A stretch of 64,000 nt of DNA, taken from the NCBI RefSeq assembly GCF_002836735.1, contig NZ_PJAS01000051.1:124001-188000 (forward strand). Reading direction: 5' to 3'. Under the pieces are notes generated by a model, which was not told where the DNA came from, searched no databases, and saw only the letters and a list, made by a program, of their open reading frames with translations. Both the position numbers and the translations under genes were made by a program. Below are positions 41,742-51,589 of this stretch, in pieces (the stretch's first letter is position 1; each line of letters opens with the position of its first letter). The DNA is from Psychrobacter sp. 4Bb. Its GTDB lineage: Bacteria; Pseudomonadota; Gammaproteobacteria; Pseudomonadales; Moraxellaceae.

Positions 41742-43415
41742 CTAGTCACGCTTATACGACTGTAGTTTACCTGACAGTGACCATGCCATGTCCGTGCGTA
41801 ATAACTGAGCTTGTTCTGACTTGCCGCTGCTAAGCGACGACCATTGTGGTTTACCACGTGCTTTTTTGAGCTCACTTGGTAGTTTGTGTGCTGGCCATAC
41901 AGTAATTGGATTATTGTCTTCATCTGCATGGTCACTGTCGTTAGTTAGCGACGTTCCAAGACTGCTGTTTTCGCCTTTATATAATAACTGAGTGGCATCT
42001 GTAGCAGCATGACCACGATGGCGTAGGGCAGTTAGCAAGTCTAATGCTCGCGTGGCTAGCAATGTTAATGTTGCAGGATCAATATACAAGCGTTTTACCC
42101 CAGTAATCCTATCGGCAATACTGCTGGTATTCGATAGTAGCCCGCCTGCAATACCACCTATTGCGGCACCCAATCCCAGTGTAGTACCTAGGGCTGCTGC
42201 ATCGATACCTAATCCTAGAAGCGCACCAGCTGCTGCACCAGAAGTGGTGCGAATGCCGTAGCTTTTGAGAAGTTCAGGGTCGAATGGGTCTTGTTGATAG
42301 GCTTGTAGTTCAAGCGGCGTTGCTGCGACCGCGTTGTCATAAAACTTATATAGGTTCAGGAGATTATGCTGCATCGCACGCTCACTTTGCCTGACCGCTT
42401 CTTGCATTTGTTCTAAGGCAGGAAGTGGGTCGTCATCTTCATTGATCTCGCGTACAAAGGCAGCAACATTCAATAAAAAATCAGCGATGATGATATTGGC
42501 TTCATCATACAGCTGCGCCCAGTCTTCCGTTCGACGTTGCATCAGCTGCTCAAGCATCTCAGAGTGGGTGAGCATGGTGGCTAGGTTTTTCCATAGACGC
42601 ATCTCATCTTCAAACTCAAACGCGACCGAATCAAAACGCGTTGAGATATGCAGATTGCGTCTTGCCAGCATCGTTTGCCAGTCGTCGATATTGGCATTCT
42701 GGCTGTCGGTAAAATTAAAAACAGGCATCACAGGAATCGCAGCCCAAGACAAAATCGATAGCTCGTCTTTATATTTACCCAATACAGGCTCACGAGCATC
42801 TACCACGTAAATGGCCATATCACTTGTCAGTAGCTGACGAATGACTTTGGCTTCTTGACTATAATCATAGGGCAAGTCATAGCTGTCTGAACCTTGAGCG
42901 ACATCCGCCGCCAAAAACTGCTGCAATCGTTCAATACCATCACGGCGACTGGCAGTATTATCCTCTAGCCAGTCCATAAGCCCTGAGGCGTCTTCCAGAC
43001 CAGGTGTGTCGTATAATGCCACTAGCACTTCACCAGTGCGACTGTCTGTCAGCTGTGCTTGCTCAACGTGACGCGTGGTCGCAGCTTGGTTTTTGACTTC
43101 ACCAAAATATACGTCTCGCAATAACGTGCGCAGTATAGAGGTTTTGCCTGTATTGGTATGACCGACGACCGCCAATTTAAGCGGTTCACCACTGGCGATG
43201 GTTTTCTTTGCCATCCTTGACACTGGTGCTGTCATTGCTGATGTATCGGTTGATACAGGTTGATTATCCTGAGTAGCTATTGACTGAGCTACTGTGGATT
43301 TTGAGGTGTTATCTGAAGGAATACTTGAGACATCAGAAGTTGGCTCATAAGCTTTGTCCGCAAAGAAACCTGCAGGCTTATTATTTTCATGATTATTTTT
43401 ATTGTCATTATTCAT
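41742..43415 (-). CDS. DUF3482-type GTPase
   Basis: A 557-aa TRAFAC GTPase. After a disordered 65-residue N-terminus comes the G1 loop VVGHTNTGKTS (about 83-93), then TTRHVEQAQL (G2 region), YDTPGLEDASG (G3) and PVFNFTDSQ (G4-like). The C-terminal part includes a Gly/Ala-rich hydrophobic segment (about 394-430, GAAAGALLGLGIDAAALGTT) able to insert in or touch membrane. DUF3482 GTPases usually sit beside a DUF2868 membrane protein, which is found here at 44853, with one gene between. The cellular role of the pair is unknown. Confidence 0.82.
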   Translation of the reverse strand: MNNDNKNNHENNKPAGFFADKAYEPTSDVSSIPSDNTSKSTVAQSIATQDNQPVSTDTSAMTAPVSRMAKKTIASGEPLKLAVVGHTNTGKTSILRTLLRDVYFGEVKNQAATTRHVEQAQLTDSRTGEVLVALYDTPGLEDASGLMDWLEDNTASRRDGIERLQQFLAADVAQGSDSYDLPYDYSQEAKVIRQLLTSDMAIYVVDAREPVLGKYKDELSILSWAAIPVMPVFNFTDSQNANIDDWQTMLARRNLHISTRFDSVAFEFEDEMRLWKNLATMLTHSEMLEQLMQRRTEDWAQLYDEANIIIADFLLNVAAFVREINEDDDPLPALEQMQEAVRQSERAMQHNLLNLYKFYDNAVAATPLELQAYQQDPFDPELLKSYGIRTTSGAAAGALLGLGIDAAALGTTLGLGAAIGGIAGGLLSNTSSIADRITGVKRLYIDPATLTLLATRALDLLTALRHRGHAATDATQLLYKGENSSLGTSLTNDSDHADEDNNPITVWPAHKLPSELKKARGKPQWSSLSSGKSEQAQLLRTDMAWSLSGKLQSYKRD

Positions 43416-43550
43416 AGTAACGTCTTATATTTATTGATGATCGAAATACATAGTAGCCATTTATTGTAAAACAAATCTGATTGGGTATCGGTTATGAATG
43501 CGTATTGTCATATCATAAATCGTAGTCCACGCATTTATAATCAGGCTCTA

Positions 43551-43650
43551 GTCGGTTCAATATAATTTGGATACAAGGAAGGCGAGTGAAAGTACTACAA
43601 ATAGTAGGCTAAGCGAGACTAACACCGTATCCAATTTATAGAGAATTGAC
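43551..43650. mobile_element. MITE-like inverted-repeat element (~100 bp)
   Basis: Terminal inverted repeats at 43549-43574 and 43627-43652 match at 21 of 26 positions, including TATAA and TTGGATAC blocks. The element is flanked by TA on both sides, as expected for a TA target duplication (IS630/Tc1 type). A small inner hairpin (TACTA-CAAA-TAGTA) lies in the centre. No coding capacity. I recall similar GGCGAG...AAATAGTAGG elements scattered in Psychrobacter genomes, but could not check. No second copy was found in this window. Confidence 0.65.
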
Positions 43651-43654
43651 TATA

Positions 43655-44638
43655 TTAGACAGCACTTGGTGGACGCAGCAGTACTTTTAGCTTTTTCTTT
43701 AACCCTTTGGCTCGAAAAAACCGCTGCCACATACGGTAAAAGACCCCAAATATCAGGCTGATGATATTGTCATGGCTGGCTTCACCAACCGCACCGTACT
43801 GGACGGGGTTATTGATGGTATCTTCTTCTACGTAAGTCCCAAACCAACGATCAAAAATAATGAGAACGCCGCCGTAATTTTGGTCAATATATTCGTCGTT
43901 GGTACCATGATGGGCACGGTGATTGGATGGGGTATCAAAAACATACTCAACCCATTTTGGAAATTTTCCGACTGTTTCGGTATGGATAAAGAATTGATAA
44001 ATCAAATCTAAGGCGTAAAAGAAGAATACCCAGACAGGATGAACCCCTAGCATCATCAGCGGAACAAAGAATAACCACCAACCCGTCACTGAGTACAGCA
44101 GGCTTTGACGCATGGCAGTAGACAGATTCATATGGTCATCTGAATGATGCACGACATGCGCTGACCAAAACCAATTCATACGGTGTGACGCACGATGGAA
44201 CCAGTAATAGCTAAACTCAACCGCGACGAATATAGGGATGGCGGTAAGCCATGTTACCTCAATAGTAAATAAGCGATATTGATATAACCATAAGCAGATA
44301 GGTATAACGATAAGCGCTTGGACAATCAATTCAAACCCTAGATAAGAGCCGCCCAAACTAAAATTGGTCATCGCACGGCGCCAACTAAAGCTTTTACTAT
44401 TGCCGCGCTTGGACTGATAGAGCCATTCTGCCAAAAATAACAAGAAAAATGGACCGCCAGCCAGCGGAAGCAGCCACTCTTGCCAATACGCGGGCAGAAT
44501 GCTCGCCAGCATTGGCTGCCACGACTCTGGCGCAGCCGTTAAGATACTTTGGTTTAACGCCTCTCGGTAACCATCCAATAGTTGACCATACTGACCTAGG
44601 GTCATAAGGGGGCTGTCTGAAGAGATATCTGCTGCCAT
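43655..44638 (-). CDS. Sterol desaturase / fatty-acid hydroxylase family protein
   Basis: A 327-aa integral membrane di-iron enzyme. The histidine boxes are visible: HRASHRMNWFWSAHVVHHSD (HxxxH then HxxHH, about 147-166) and NHRAHHGTNDE (HxxHH, about 238-242). Several hydrophobic helices precede them (LPLAGGPFFLLFLAEWL, LIVQALIVIPICLWLY). Family members hydroxylate or desaturate lipids, sterol-like compounds or ether lipids; the substrate here is unknown. The gene lies between the DUF3482 and DUF2868 genes on the same strand and next to a MITE-like element. Confidence 0.85.
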   Translation of the reverse strand: MAADISSDSPLMTLGQYGQLLDGYREALNQSILTAAPESWQPMLASILPAYWQEWLLPLAGGPFFLLFLAEWLYQSKRGNSKSFSWRRAMTNFSLGGSYLGFELIVQALIVIPICLWLYQYRLFTIEVTWLTAIPIFVAVEFSYYWFHRASHRMNWFWSAHVVHHSDDHMNLSTAMRQSLLYSVTGWWLFFVPLMMLGVHPVWVFFFYALDLIYQFFIHTETVGKFPKWVEYVFDTPSNHRAHHGTNDEYIDQNYGGVLIIFDRWFGTYVEEDTINNPVQYGAVGEASHDNIISLIFGVFYRMWQRFFRAKGLKKKLKVLLRPPSAV

Positions 44639-44852
44639 CTTGGGCTCCTAGCCACTATAAAACATCCTTGTCATCTTGATATGATGTCACAGCTATCAAA
44701 ATATATCTTAACAACTGTTATATCAATAAGTCTTTAAGACTGCCTGAGGCGATAGACCTATAATATTTACTTATTGTATATCATGTTAGTCATAATGATA
44801 AGTTAAGATATGAATAACAGATTGAAAGTAATAGATTAAAAATTAGAATGTA

Positions 44853-46253
44853 TTAAATATCTATATCAACCAAGCCAATCTTTCGTGCAGAGAGCGCCGT
44901 TTGCCACTGTTGATAACGAACGGCTCGTTTGTCTAATGGCTCATCATCGGTACGAGCGTCAGTCAATCCTGTAGAAACGCTGTTATCTGCCAGTAGCTGT
45001 ACAATGAGTCCATCTTTGGCGTGAGCAGCGATTTGATCAAGTTTGCGTAGCGTACCGCGGTCGGGCAGTGCGTTACTATGAATGCCAAGCAAGACTTGCA
45101 CCGGATGCACATCTAAGTAATTTTTTAGCCGTGCCATATCATCACGGTCATCAACGATGCCAAAATCCTCAACCTCACTTAATTTTTCAAGACTATGGCT
45201 GCTGTCATCAAGCCCTGACTGCCACCATTTGTCCTGATCTGCAGGGTATTCAAGTAAAGCAATTAACTTCTTGCCCGCACTGACCGTCGCTTTTGGAGCG
45301 ATAGGGGCTGGCGCTTCTGTAAAGTCATCAGCATCTACCACGTGCCGCTGCCAAAAGTTTAGGATTTTTTGATAATAGGGCTGTTTGATATCCAAACGCA
45401 TTTTTTTGCGGCGGAACATCAATGCACAGAACGCCCATGCTATCGCTCGCGGTACAATACCGTACATCAGCAAGCTACCAACCAACAATCCTGCCCACTG
45501 CCGTGCAACAGACAGCGGCATCGCTTCGGTGACAAGCCTGCTCTGTGCGATCGCTGTATTGTCTGGCACACCAAATCCCACCATGCTCGGTAGCCAGCCT
45601 AATACTTGAGTCAAGCTCACAAGCGCTTGATCAGAGAGTAAGGTTGACTCCCAGCTAAAGCTATACTGACGTACAACCAGCAAAAATATAATCGCAAGCA
45701 GCATACCGGTCAAGGTAGCCAGCCACAACTGATGGCTAAATCTACCCAAATACCAACGCATACCGCTGTGCTGCAACTGGCGTTCATACAGATCGACGGC
45801 CGCTTTGGTCACATCGTCCTTACCACGTATGAGATAACTTGGACTGACAAAACTGGCAAACCAACTGGGTGATTGCTGATCTCGATTGATAAGGGTCATG
45901 ACAAGCCAGCCGCCAAGCATAATGGTATGAAAACCAAGTAGACAGACCAACACATAAAAGAAGTTCACAACATTAGACTGCAATAGAGTGAACAATCCCA
46001 AAAAACCTGAGATACACCACACCACGCTCATAACAATCATGATGCCCTTTATACGACCATCAATCTTGCCTAGAACACGCGCAAGCGCCCCGTTGCTATC
46101 TATACGTGATGCACGTCGATGCAGCTTTTGGATAGGCGTGCCATCCTCGCCCTGTAGTTTTTCCGTGATTAATAACGGGTCAGTGGCAAAAACGTGCTGA
46201 TCGGTCTCTAAAGCACGTACCAGCTCGGTCAGTTGATCTTGGGGTGATAGCAT
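44853..46253 (-). CDS. DUF2868 membrane protein, partner of DUF3482 GTPase
   Basis: A 466-aa protein starting at the ATG at 46253 (MLSPQDQLTELVRALE); the frame is open from a TTG at 46298. An N-terminal soluble part (LHRRASRIDSNGALARVLGK, a DUF2868 hallmark) is followed by four or more hydrophobic helices (about 75-130, 175-215, 265-290). A C-terminal soluble domain follows (VQVLLGIHSNALPDRGTLRK, DQIAAHAKDGLIVQLLADNS) that resembles the cytoplasmic end of this family. By family context it works with the GTPase at 41742, perhaps at the membrane. No strong ribosome site was found. Confidence 0.82.
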   Translation of the reverse strand: MLSPQDQLTELVRALETDQHVFATDPLLITEKLQGEDGTPIQKLHRRASRIDSNGALARVLGKIDGRIKGIMIVMSVVWCISGFLGLFTLLQSNVVNFFYVLVCLLGFHTIMLGGWLVMTLINRDQQSPSWFASFVSPSYLIRGKDDVTKAAVDLYERQLQHSGMRWYLGRFSHQLWLATLTGMLLAIIFLLVVRQYSFSWESTLLSDQALVSLTQVLGWLPSMVGFGVPDNTAIAQSRLVTEAMPLSVARQWAGLLVGSLLMYGIVPRAIAWAFCALMFRRKKMRLDIKQPYYQKILNFWQRHVVDADDFTEAPAPIAPKATVSAGKKLIALLEYPADQDKWWQSGLDDSSHSLEKLSEVEDFGIVDDRDDMARLKNYLDVHPVQVLLGIHSNALPDRGTLRKLDQIAAHAKDGLIVQLLADNSVSTGLTDARTDDEPLDKRAVRYQQWQTALSARKIGLVDIDI

Positions 46254-46472
46254 AATGCGATAATATCCGTATGAAGGCGTCAATATAAGAAATAGCAATC
46301 CGAAAACAGGCGTTTTAATCGTTATAGATTATTGTAGCGTATATAGAATGAGGATGACTTGTATTATTTCTATCATAGTAAACGCTTATAAAATCAGCCA
46401 AAATAAATATATAAAACCAAATCGTGTCAAAAAACGTATCAAAGAGACATATCAAAAAAAGGAAGGTGCCAT

Positions 46473-47264
46473 ATGAATAACGAAATGAATAATAAAACCT
46501 ATCTTATCATCGGTGGAACAGGCGGTATTGGTCAAGCCATGGTACGGCAGCTAATACAAAAAACGACTTCTAATCAAACGGACAGTCAATCTAATCAAAG
46601 CCATCGCACACAAGTATTTGCTACTTATCATCGCAATGAGCCAAACATTGAAGCAGAAAACCTACATTGGCAGCCAATGAATGTCAGTGATGAGGACAGC
46701 ATCAAAAAAGCTGCCGATACCATTAAGCAGACAGTCGGTCATGTAGATTGGGTAATCAACTGCGCAGGGTTATTGCATACAGAGACAGCACAGCCAGAAA
46801 AGGCCTTGCGCCAAGTTGAAACTGAGTTTTTTTTACAAAACATGCAAATCAATGCGCTAGCCAGTTTGCTGATAGCCAAGCACATCAAACCGTTGCTTGC
46901 CAAGGCTAATCGAAGCGCCAATCATCCTGCTATTTTTGCGACCGTATCAGCCCGCGTCGGTAGTATCACTGACAATCAACTAGGCGGTTGGTATAGCTAT
47001 AGAATGAGTAAGGCGGCGCTCAATATGGGCATGAAAAACCTGAGTATCGAATGGGGCAGATCACTTAAAGATGTGTGTGTGGTGGTCATGCAACCAGGCA
47101 CCGTCAACACTCAGCTGTCCGCGCCGTTTCAAGGCAATGTCGCTGAGGGACATCTATTCTCGCCAGCGTATAGCGCAGAGTGCTTATTGGAGGTGCTCTC
47201 AGGTATGACTGCTAGCCAGTCAGGCAGTTTTGTCGATTGGGCAGGAGAGTCAATACCTTGGTAG
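46473..47264 (+). CDS. Short-chain dehydrogenase/reductase
   Basis: A 263-aa SDR. The NAD(P)-binding Gly motif is IIGGTGGIGQAM (12-23), NCAGLL is the NNAG-equivalent, a catalytic Ser lies in ATVSARVGSITDN, and YSYRMSKAALNMG carries the Y-x3-K pair. PGTVNTQLSAPF follows, as in the CsgA/sniffer-like group. The substrate is unknown. GGAAGG lies six bases before the ATG. It is convergent with prpD and probably not part of the propionate pathway. Confidence 0.88.
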   Translation: MNNEMNNKTYLIIGGTGGIGQAMVRQLIQKTTSNQTDSQSNQSHRTQVFATYHRNEPNIEAENLHWQPMNVSDEDSIKKAADTIKQTVGHVDWVINCAGLLHTETAQPEKALRQVETEFFLQNMQINALASLLIAKHIKPLLAKANRSANHPAIFATVSARVGSITDNQLGGWYSYRMSKAALNMGMKNLSIEWGRSLKDVCVVVMQPGTVNTQLSAPFQGNVAEGHLFSPAYSAECLLEVLSGMTASQSGSFVDWAGESIPW

Positions 47265-47302
47265 CCGTTAAACTGACGCTAGCGTACTAGTAAGCCATCA
47301 AT

Positions 47303-48856
47303 CTAATACGCTTCAAACAGCGACATAAACTCATTCACAGGCGTCTGCTCCAGCCTTTCTTGATCGTCGCATAACCCAACGATCTGCTGACAGCGACTTT
47401 CGATAAAACGAGTGGCTAGACTGGCGCGGAACTTGGCTTCCAGTACAGGGATACCTTCGGCTCGGCGACGCTTATGGCCAATAGGATACTCTACAGCCAC
47501 TTTTTCTGTACTGCTGCCATCGTTAAAGAATACTTGAATGGCATTGGCAATAGAGCGCTTGCTTGGGTCATGATAGTCTTTTGAATACTGCGCGTTTTCT
47601 TCTACAACCATCTTGCTGCGTAGCTCATCGATTGACAAATGCTGTTCGTGATAGTCATCTTCGTAGTTCTCTGCCATCAGATCGCCTGTCAATAACGGCA
47701 CAGCCACCATATACTGCAAGCAGTGGTCACGATCGGCCGGATTGTCAAGCGTGCCTTCTTTTGAGATGATGCGAATCGCTGAGTCATGTGTGATTAGAAC
47801 GATTTTGTCGATATCGTCAATTCTGTCTTCGATGTGTGGGTGCAAAATAACTGCCGCTTCACAAGCAGTTTGCGCATGAAACTCAGCAGGAAAACTTATT
47901 TTAAATAAGATATTTTCCATCACGTAACTACCAAAATCTCGCTGGAATTTAAAGCGACGATCGTCTTCAGGCTTTGTCGCTAGATCCTTATTGGTATGGC
48001 TAAATAGCACATCATAGAATCCCCACTGCGGTGCGGTTAATGCGCCAGGAATACCCATTTCACCACGTGCCGTTATATCTACCAGACGTACCGCACGACT
48101 GGTTGCATCACCTGCTGCCCATGATTTTCGGCTGCCAGCATTGGGTGCATGCCGATAGGTGCGCAGTGCCTGACCATCGACGATGGCTTGTGAAATCGCT
48201 GCCATGATGCGCTCACGTGGCAGCTGATAAAGTTTTGCGACGACGGCTGTTGATGCTAACTTGACCAAAAATACATGATCGAGCCCCACACGGTTGAATG
48301 AGTTTTCTAGTGCCAGTACGCCTTGAATTTCATGCGCCATGATCATGGCTTCAAGCACTGCTCTCATGGTCAGTGGTGCTTGTCCTTGGCTGATATTTTT
48401 TTGACTAATATAGTCGGCGACCGCCAAGATACCACCCAGATTATCAGAAGGATGGCCCCATTCGGCGGCAAGCCACGTATCATTATAGTCAAGCCAGCGC
48501 ACCATACAGCCGATGTCAAAAGCGGCTTTGATGGGGTCTAGTCTATAGGAGGTGCCAGGGACGCGAGCGCCATGCGGCGTTATTTGATCGGGACAATCAG
48601 GCCCCAAGTGCTTGGTACACTCAGGGAAGCGCAGCGCCAATAGACCGCAGCCAAGCGTGTCCATTAGACAGTGGCGCGCGGTATTCCATGCATCAGTAGG
48701 GTTTGGGGATTGCTCGTCTATTGAATAATTAAGAACGTAATCGGCGATTTTTTGAATTTCATCGTCATATTCTGGACGAACGTTGCTCTCTACAGTTGCA
48801 TCGTTAATATTTGAATTGGCTGTATTTGAATCGTTATCTAAGTGATTATTTGACAT
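47303..48856 (-). CDS. prpD: PrpD, 2-methylcitrate dehydratase (MmgE/PrpD family)
   Basis: A 517-aa dehydratase. Blocks of the family: [60 protein letters not shown] (containing the conserved D-x-N/D region), [20 protein letters not shown] and [18 protein letters not shown]. In E. coli PrpD converts 2-methylcitrate to 2-methyl-cis-aconitate. Here acnD and prpF provide an alternative route to the same step, so prpD may be a second, redundant or condition-specific dehydratase. It is the most distal prp gene, 2.7 kb from prpF and separated by an ABC exporter and a GNAT gene. Confidence 0.92.
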   Translation of the reverse strand: MSNNHLDNDSNTANSNINDATVESNVRPEYDDEIQKIADYVLNYSIDEQSPNPTDAWNTARHCLMDTLGCGLLALRFPECTKHLGPDCPDQITPHGARVPGTSYRLDPIKAAFDIGCMVRWLDYNDTWLAAEWGHPSDNLGGILAVADYISQKNISQGQAPLTMRAVLEAMIMAHEIQGVLALENSFNRVGLDHVFLVKLASTAVVAKLYQLPRERIMAAISQAIVDGQALRTYRHAPNAGSRKSWAAGDATSRAVRLVDITARGEMGIPGALTAPQWGFYDVLFSHTNKDLATKPEDDRRFKFQRDFGSYVMENILFKISFPAEFHAQTACEAAVILHPHIEDRIDDIDKIVLITHDSAIRIISKEGTLDNPADRDHCLQYMVAVPLLTGDLMAENYEDDYHEQHLSIDELRSKMVVEENAQYSKDYHDPSKRSIANAIQVFFNDGSSTEKVAVEYPIGHKRRRAEGIPVLEAKFRASLATRFIESRCQQIVGLCDDQERLEQTPVNEFMSLFEAY

Positions 48857-48999
48857 GGTTGGTTCCTCATCCTGAGTGTGCTACTTCCTTGACTGATTAT
48901 CTCAGCCATCCTTTTAAAGGAATCGTTATTTAAAAGTAGCATACTCAATATGGAACAACCAATTTGAATTATGTTAAGAATTAAGACGTTAGCAACGGT

Positions 49000-49626
49000 C
49001 TAAATCATTAAGTACAACAGACCTAAAACAAATAAAGCGGCCATGATAAACAGCAGGAAACTTAACACTTTGGTCGTGGTTGACGCAGTGTCCGTGCTCT
49101 CTTTTTTGATTTTATTTTTCTTAGCAACGTATAGCACCATTTTTACATGCTCGATATTGTCCTCGAGGTAGTGCTCGCCTTCAGGCACAAAACCTAACGA
49201 CTCATAAAAACTAAGTAAGTAAACCTGTGCCGAGATGATAATCGGACGCTTTTTACCGTACTTTTTGCGGCACTGTGCAATAGCCTGATTCATCATTTGC
49301 CGTGCTAGACCATCACCTCTGTGCTCTGATAGCACAAGCACTCTACCGATAGCAGGCATCGCAGTGTGGTTGGTCTTAATCGCAGGATCAGCTACTGATA
49401 GGTTGGATTTTAGCTTATTAAACTCAGGTGGGATAATACGGCAATAGCCCACCAATGCTGCGTTTTGATGAGCGATTAGGTGCAAGCAATCAAAATCCAC
49501 TTCATCCATATCTTGATAGGCACAGTTTTGTTCGACGACAAACACTTGCGAGCGCGCCTTTAAAATATGATAAAGATCAACTGAGGTCAGCTCGTCAAAG
49601 GTTTTTAGAGAAAATTCACAAGTCAT
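49000..49626 (-). CDS. ElaA-type GNAT acetyltransferase with C-terminal membrane tail
   Basis: A 208-aa protein. The N-terminal 150 residues match ElaA-family acetyltransferases: LYHILKARSQVFVVEQNCAY (the RxxVFVVEQ signature), DMDEVDFDCLHLIA, AIGRVLVLSEHRGDGLARQM and ISAQVYLLSFYESLGF. After a Lys/Thr-rich linker the protein ends in one hydrophobic helix (VLSFLLFIMAALFVLGLLYL), not present in E. coli ElaA (about 153 aa). This tail would anchor it to the inner membrane. Substrate unknown. The stop is a few residues past the helix. Confidence 0.85.
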   Translation of the reverse strand: MTCEFSLKTFDELTSVDLYHILKARSQVFVVEQNCAYQDMDEVDFDCLHLIAHQNAALVGYCRIIPPEFNKLKSNLSVADPAIKTNHTAMPAIGRVLVLSEHRGDGLARQMMNQAIAQCRKKYGKKRPIIISAQVYLLSFYESLGFVPEGEHYLEDNIEHVKMVLYVAKKNKIKKESTDTASTTTKVLSFLLFIMAALFVLGLLYLMI

Positions 49627-49697
49627 AATGGGCTAGCTTCTGGCAATAGGCAGTAAAAGATTGGCATTATAACGATTTAGGCAGGCATTAACCATTC

Positions 49698-51551
49698 CTA
49701 ACCGTTTAGGGTCTGGCTGATTTTATCTAAGTTTAGGCTATCAGACATAGCGCTAAAGATTTCAAAGTATTTGCCGCGTTGGGCATAAAGTACCTCGTGG
49801 GTACCTGTCTCAACCACTTCGCCATTTTCTATCACCACGAGATCGTCGGCATCGATGATTTGGGCAATATTGTGCGAGACCATAATGACGGTACGGTCTT
49901 TTTTGATCAGATCAAGGCTTTTTTTGACCTGTTGGCTGGCAATGGCATCGAGGCTGGCTGTCGGCTCGTCCAAAAATACAATAGGTGGGTCTTTTAAAAA
50001 CATCCTTGCCAGCGCAATACGCTGCTGTTGACCGCCTGATAAGGACTTAGCAGTGCTCTTATAGTCATCAGCTAACCCTATAATCTGCTCGTGGATAGAG
50101 GCTTTTTTTGCCGCAATGATGATGTCATCTTCGCTAGCATTCATATCGCCATAACGGATGTTTTCACTGATCGTACCCGAAAAAATATGATTACTCTGTA
50201 GGACTAGGCCGATGCGCTGACGCAACTCATGGGTATCACAGTCAGCCAAATCATGCCCATCTAGGCAAATCGTACCAGCGTCTGGGGCATAGAACTTGAC
50301 CAATAGATTGATAATCGTGCTCTTTCCTGCGCCAGAAAGGCCAACCAACGCAGTGATACGATTAGGCTTGATGGTAAAGCTGACGTTTTTTAGCGCTTGC
50401 GTGCCATTAGGATAGGTAAAATCAACGTTTTTAAGCTCGATATGACCTTTGAGGTTTTCGCTACTGATGCCATCGATGTTTTCGACTTGTTTATCGTCTT
50501 CTAAAATATCGAAAAAACCTTCGGCATAGGTCAATGCATTATTAATCTGGTCGTAGATGCGGTGTAATTGACGGATAGGAGCGGCGACATTTTGAAACAG
50601 CATAACATGAAACAAAATCATGCCAATGGTCATCTCGCCTTGTAGGACAAAATAAGCGGTGAGAAGGATGATAACCACCACACCAATCTGCTCGATAAAG
50701 GTTTTGATGGCATCATAAATAAAGCCAATACTACGAATGCGTAGTTGATTGTCGGTCATTTCCTTTTGAATGGCTAGGTGTTTCTCAGCCTCGATAGATT
50801 CACGGACAAAGGATTTCACCACACTGATCGAATTAATCAAAGAGATCACCAAACCGCTTTTTGCTTCTCGAAACCCACGCATCTGCCGGCGAAACCCTTG
50901 CAAACGGCGTGCTTGCTTTTGGCTGATAAAGAAGTAAATGGGTATGATAATAAGACCGACCATACCAACCCAAAAATTGGTCGAAAACATGATGATAAGT
51001 GCCACAATTGCATTGGCAAATAGCGGTAGCATATCGATAAAGAAGTTTTGCACTAGGCTGGTTAAGCTGCTGACACCATAGTCAATACGGGTTTGCAACT
51101 TGCCACTATCGTTTTCACTACTGGTATAAAACGCCATGCGATAGGTAAGGATGCGCTCAATGATTTTTTGAGACAGATCACGAGACAAGTTGATACGAAT
51201 CTTTTCACCAAAAAAACGCTGACCAAAAGAGATAAATATCGACAATATCTCTTTGGTTAGTAAGACCGCGCTAATAATACCTAACATACGCAGACCTGCT
51301 TGCCATGGCTCGGCAAGCGTAGCAATTTCAGTCAAGGTATCAACGGTATAACGTAGTACAAACGCATTTACCTGTGCGGTAAAGGAGCCTAAGACGGTCA
51401 ACGCTAAGGTGGCGATGATAAGCAGACGATAAGGTTTAGCAAATACCGCCAGTTTTTTTAGAATATCCCACAGCAGCGCCCGCCGTTCTTTCTTTTCGAC
51501 TGGAGGCTTTTTGTCTAATTGCACACGGCGTGGCTGGGGAGATGTTGGCAT
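49698..51551 (-). CDS. ABC exporter (fused membrane and ATPase domains)
   Basis: A 617-aa half-transporter of the MsbA/multidrug type. The N-terminal 340 residues contain six hydrophobic helices (LLIIATLALTVLGSFTAQV and so on). The ATPase domain starts near 365: ELKNVDFTYPNGTQAL, Walker A GLSGAGKST (about 407-415), the Q-loop in GLVLQSNHIFSG, signature LSGGQQQRIALARM, Walker B PIVFLDEPTASLD and the H-loop MVSHNIAQI. It works as a homodimer or with a partner; the substrate could be lipid, drug or peptide. It lies within the prp-gene region, upstream of the GNAT gene and downstream of prpF (38 bp), on the same strand. Confidence 0.92.
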   Translation of the reverse strand: MPTSPQPRRVQLDKKPPVEKKERRALLWDILKKLAVFAKPYRLLIIATLALTVLGSFTAQVNAFVLRYTVDTLTEIATLAEPWQAGLRMLGIISAVLLTKEILSIFISFGQRFFGEKIRINLSRDLSQKIIERILTYRMAFYTSSENDSGKLQTRIDYGVSSLTSLVQNFFIDMLPLFANAIVALIIMFSTNFWVGMVGLIIIPIYFFISQKQARRLQGFRRQMRGFREAKSGLVISLINSISVVKSFVRESIEAEKHLAIQKEMTDNQLRIRSIGFIYDAIKTFIEQIGVVVIILLTAYFVLQGEMTIGMILFHVMLFQNVAAPIRQLHRIYDQINNALTYAEGFFDILEDDKQVENIDGISSENLKGHIELKNVDFTYPNGTQALKNVSFTIKPNRITALVGLSGAGKSTIINLLVKFYAPDAGTICLDGHDLADCDTHELRQRIGLVLQSNHIFSGTISENIRYGDMNASEDDIIIAAKKASIHEQIIGLADDYKSTAKSLSGGQQQRIALARMFLKDPPIVFLDEPTASLDAIASQQVKKSLDLIKKDRTVIMVSHNIAQIIDADDLVVIENGEVVETGTHEVLYAQRGKYFEIFSAMSDSLNLDKISQTLNG

Positions 51552-51589
51552 AAAACCCTATCAAAAATTAAAATAAGCCATGACTACGC

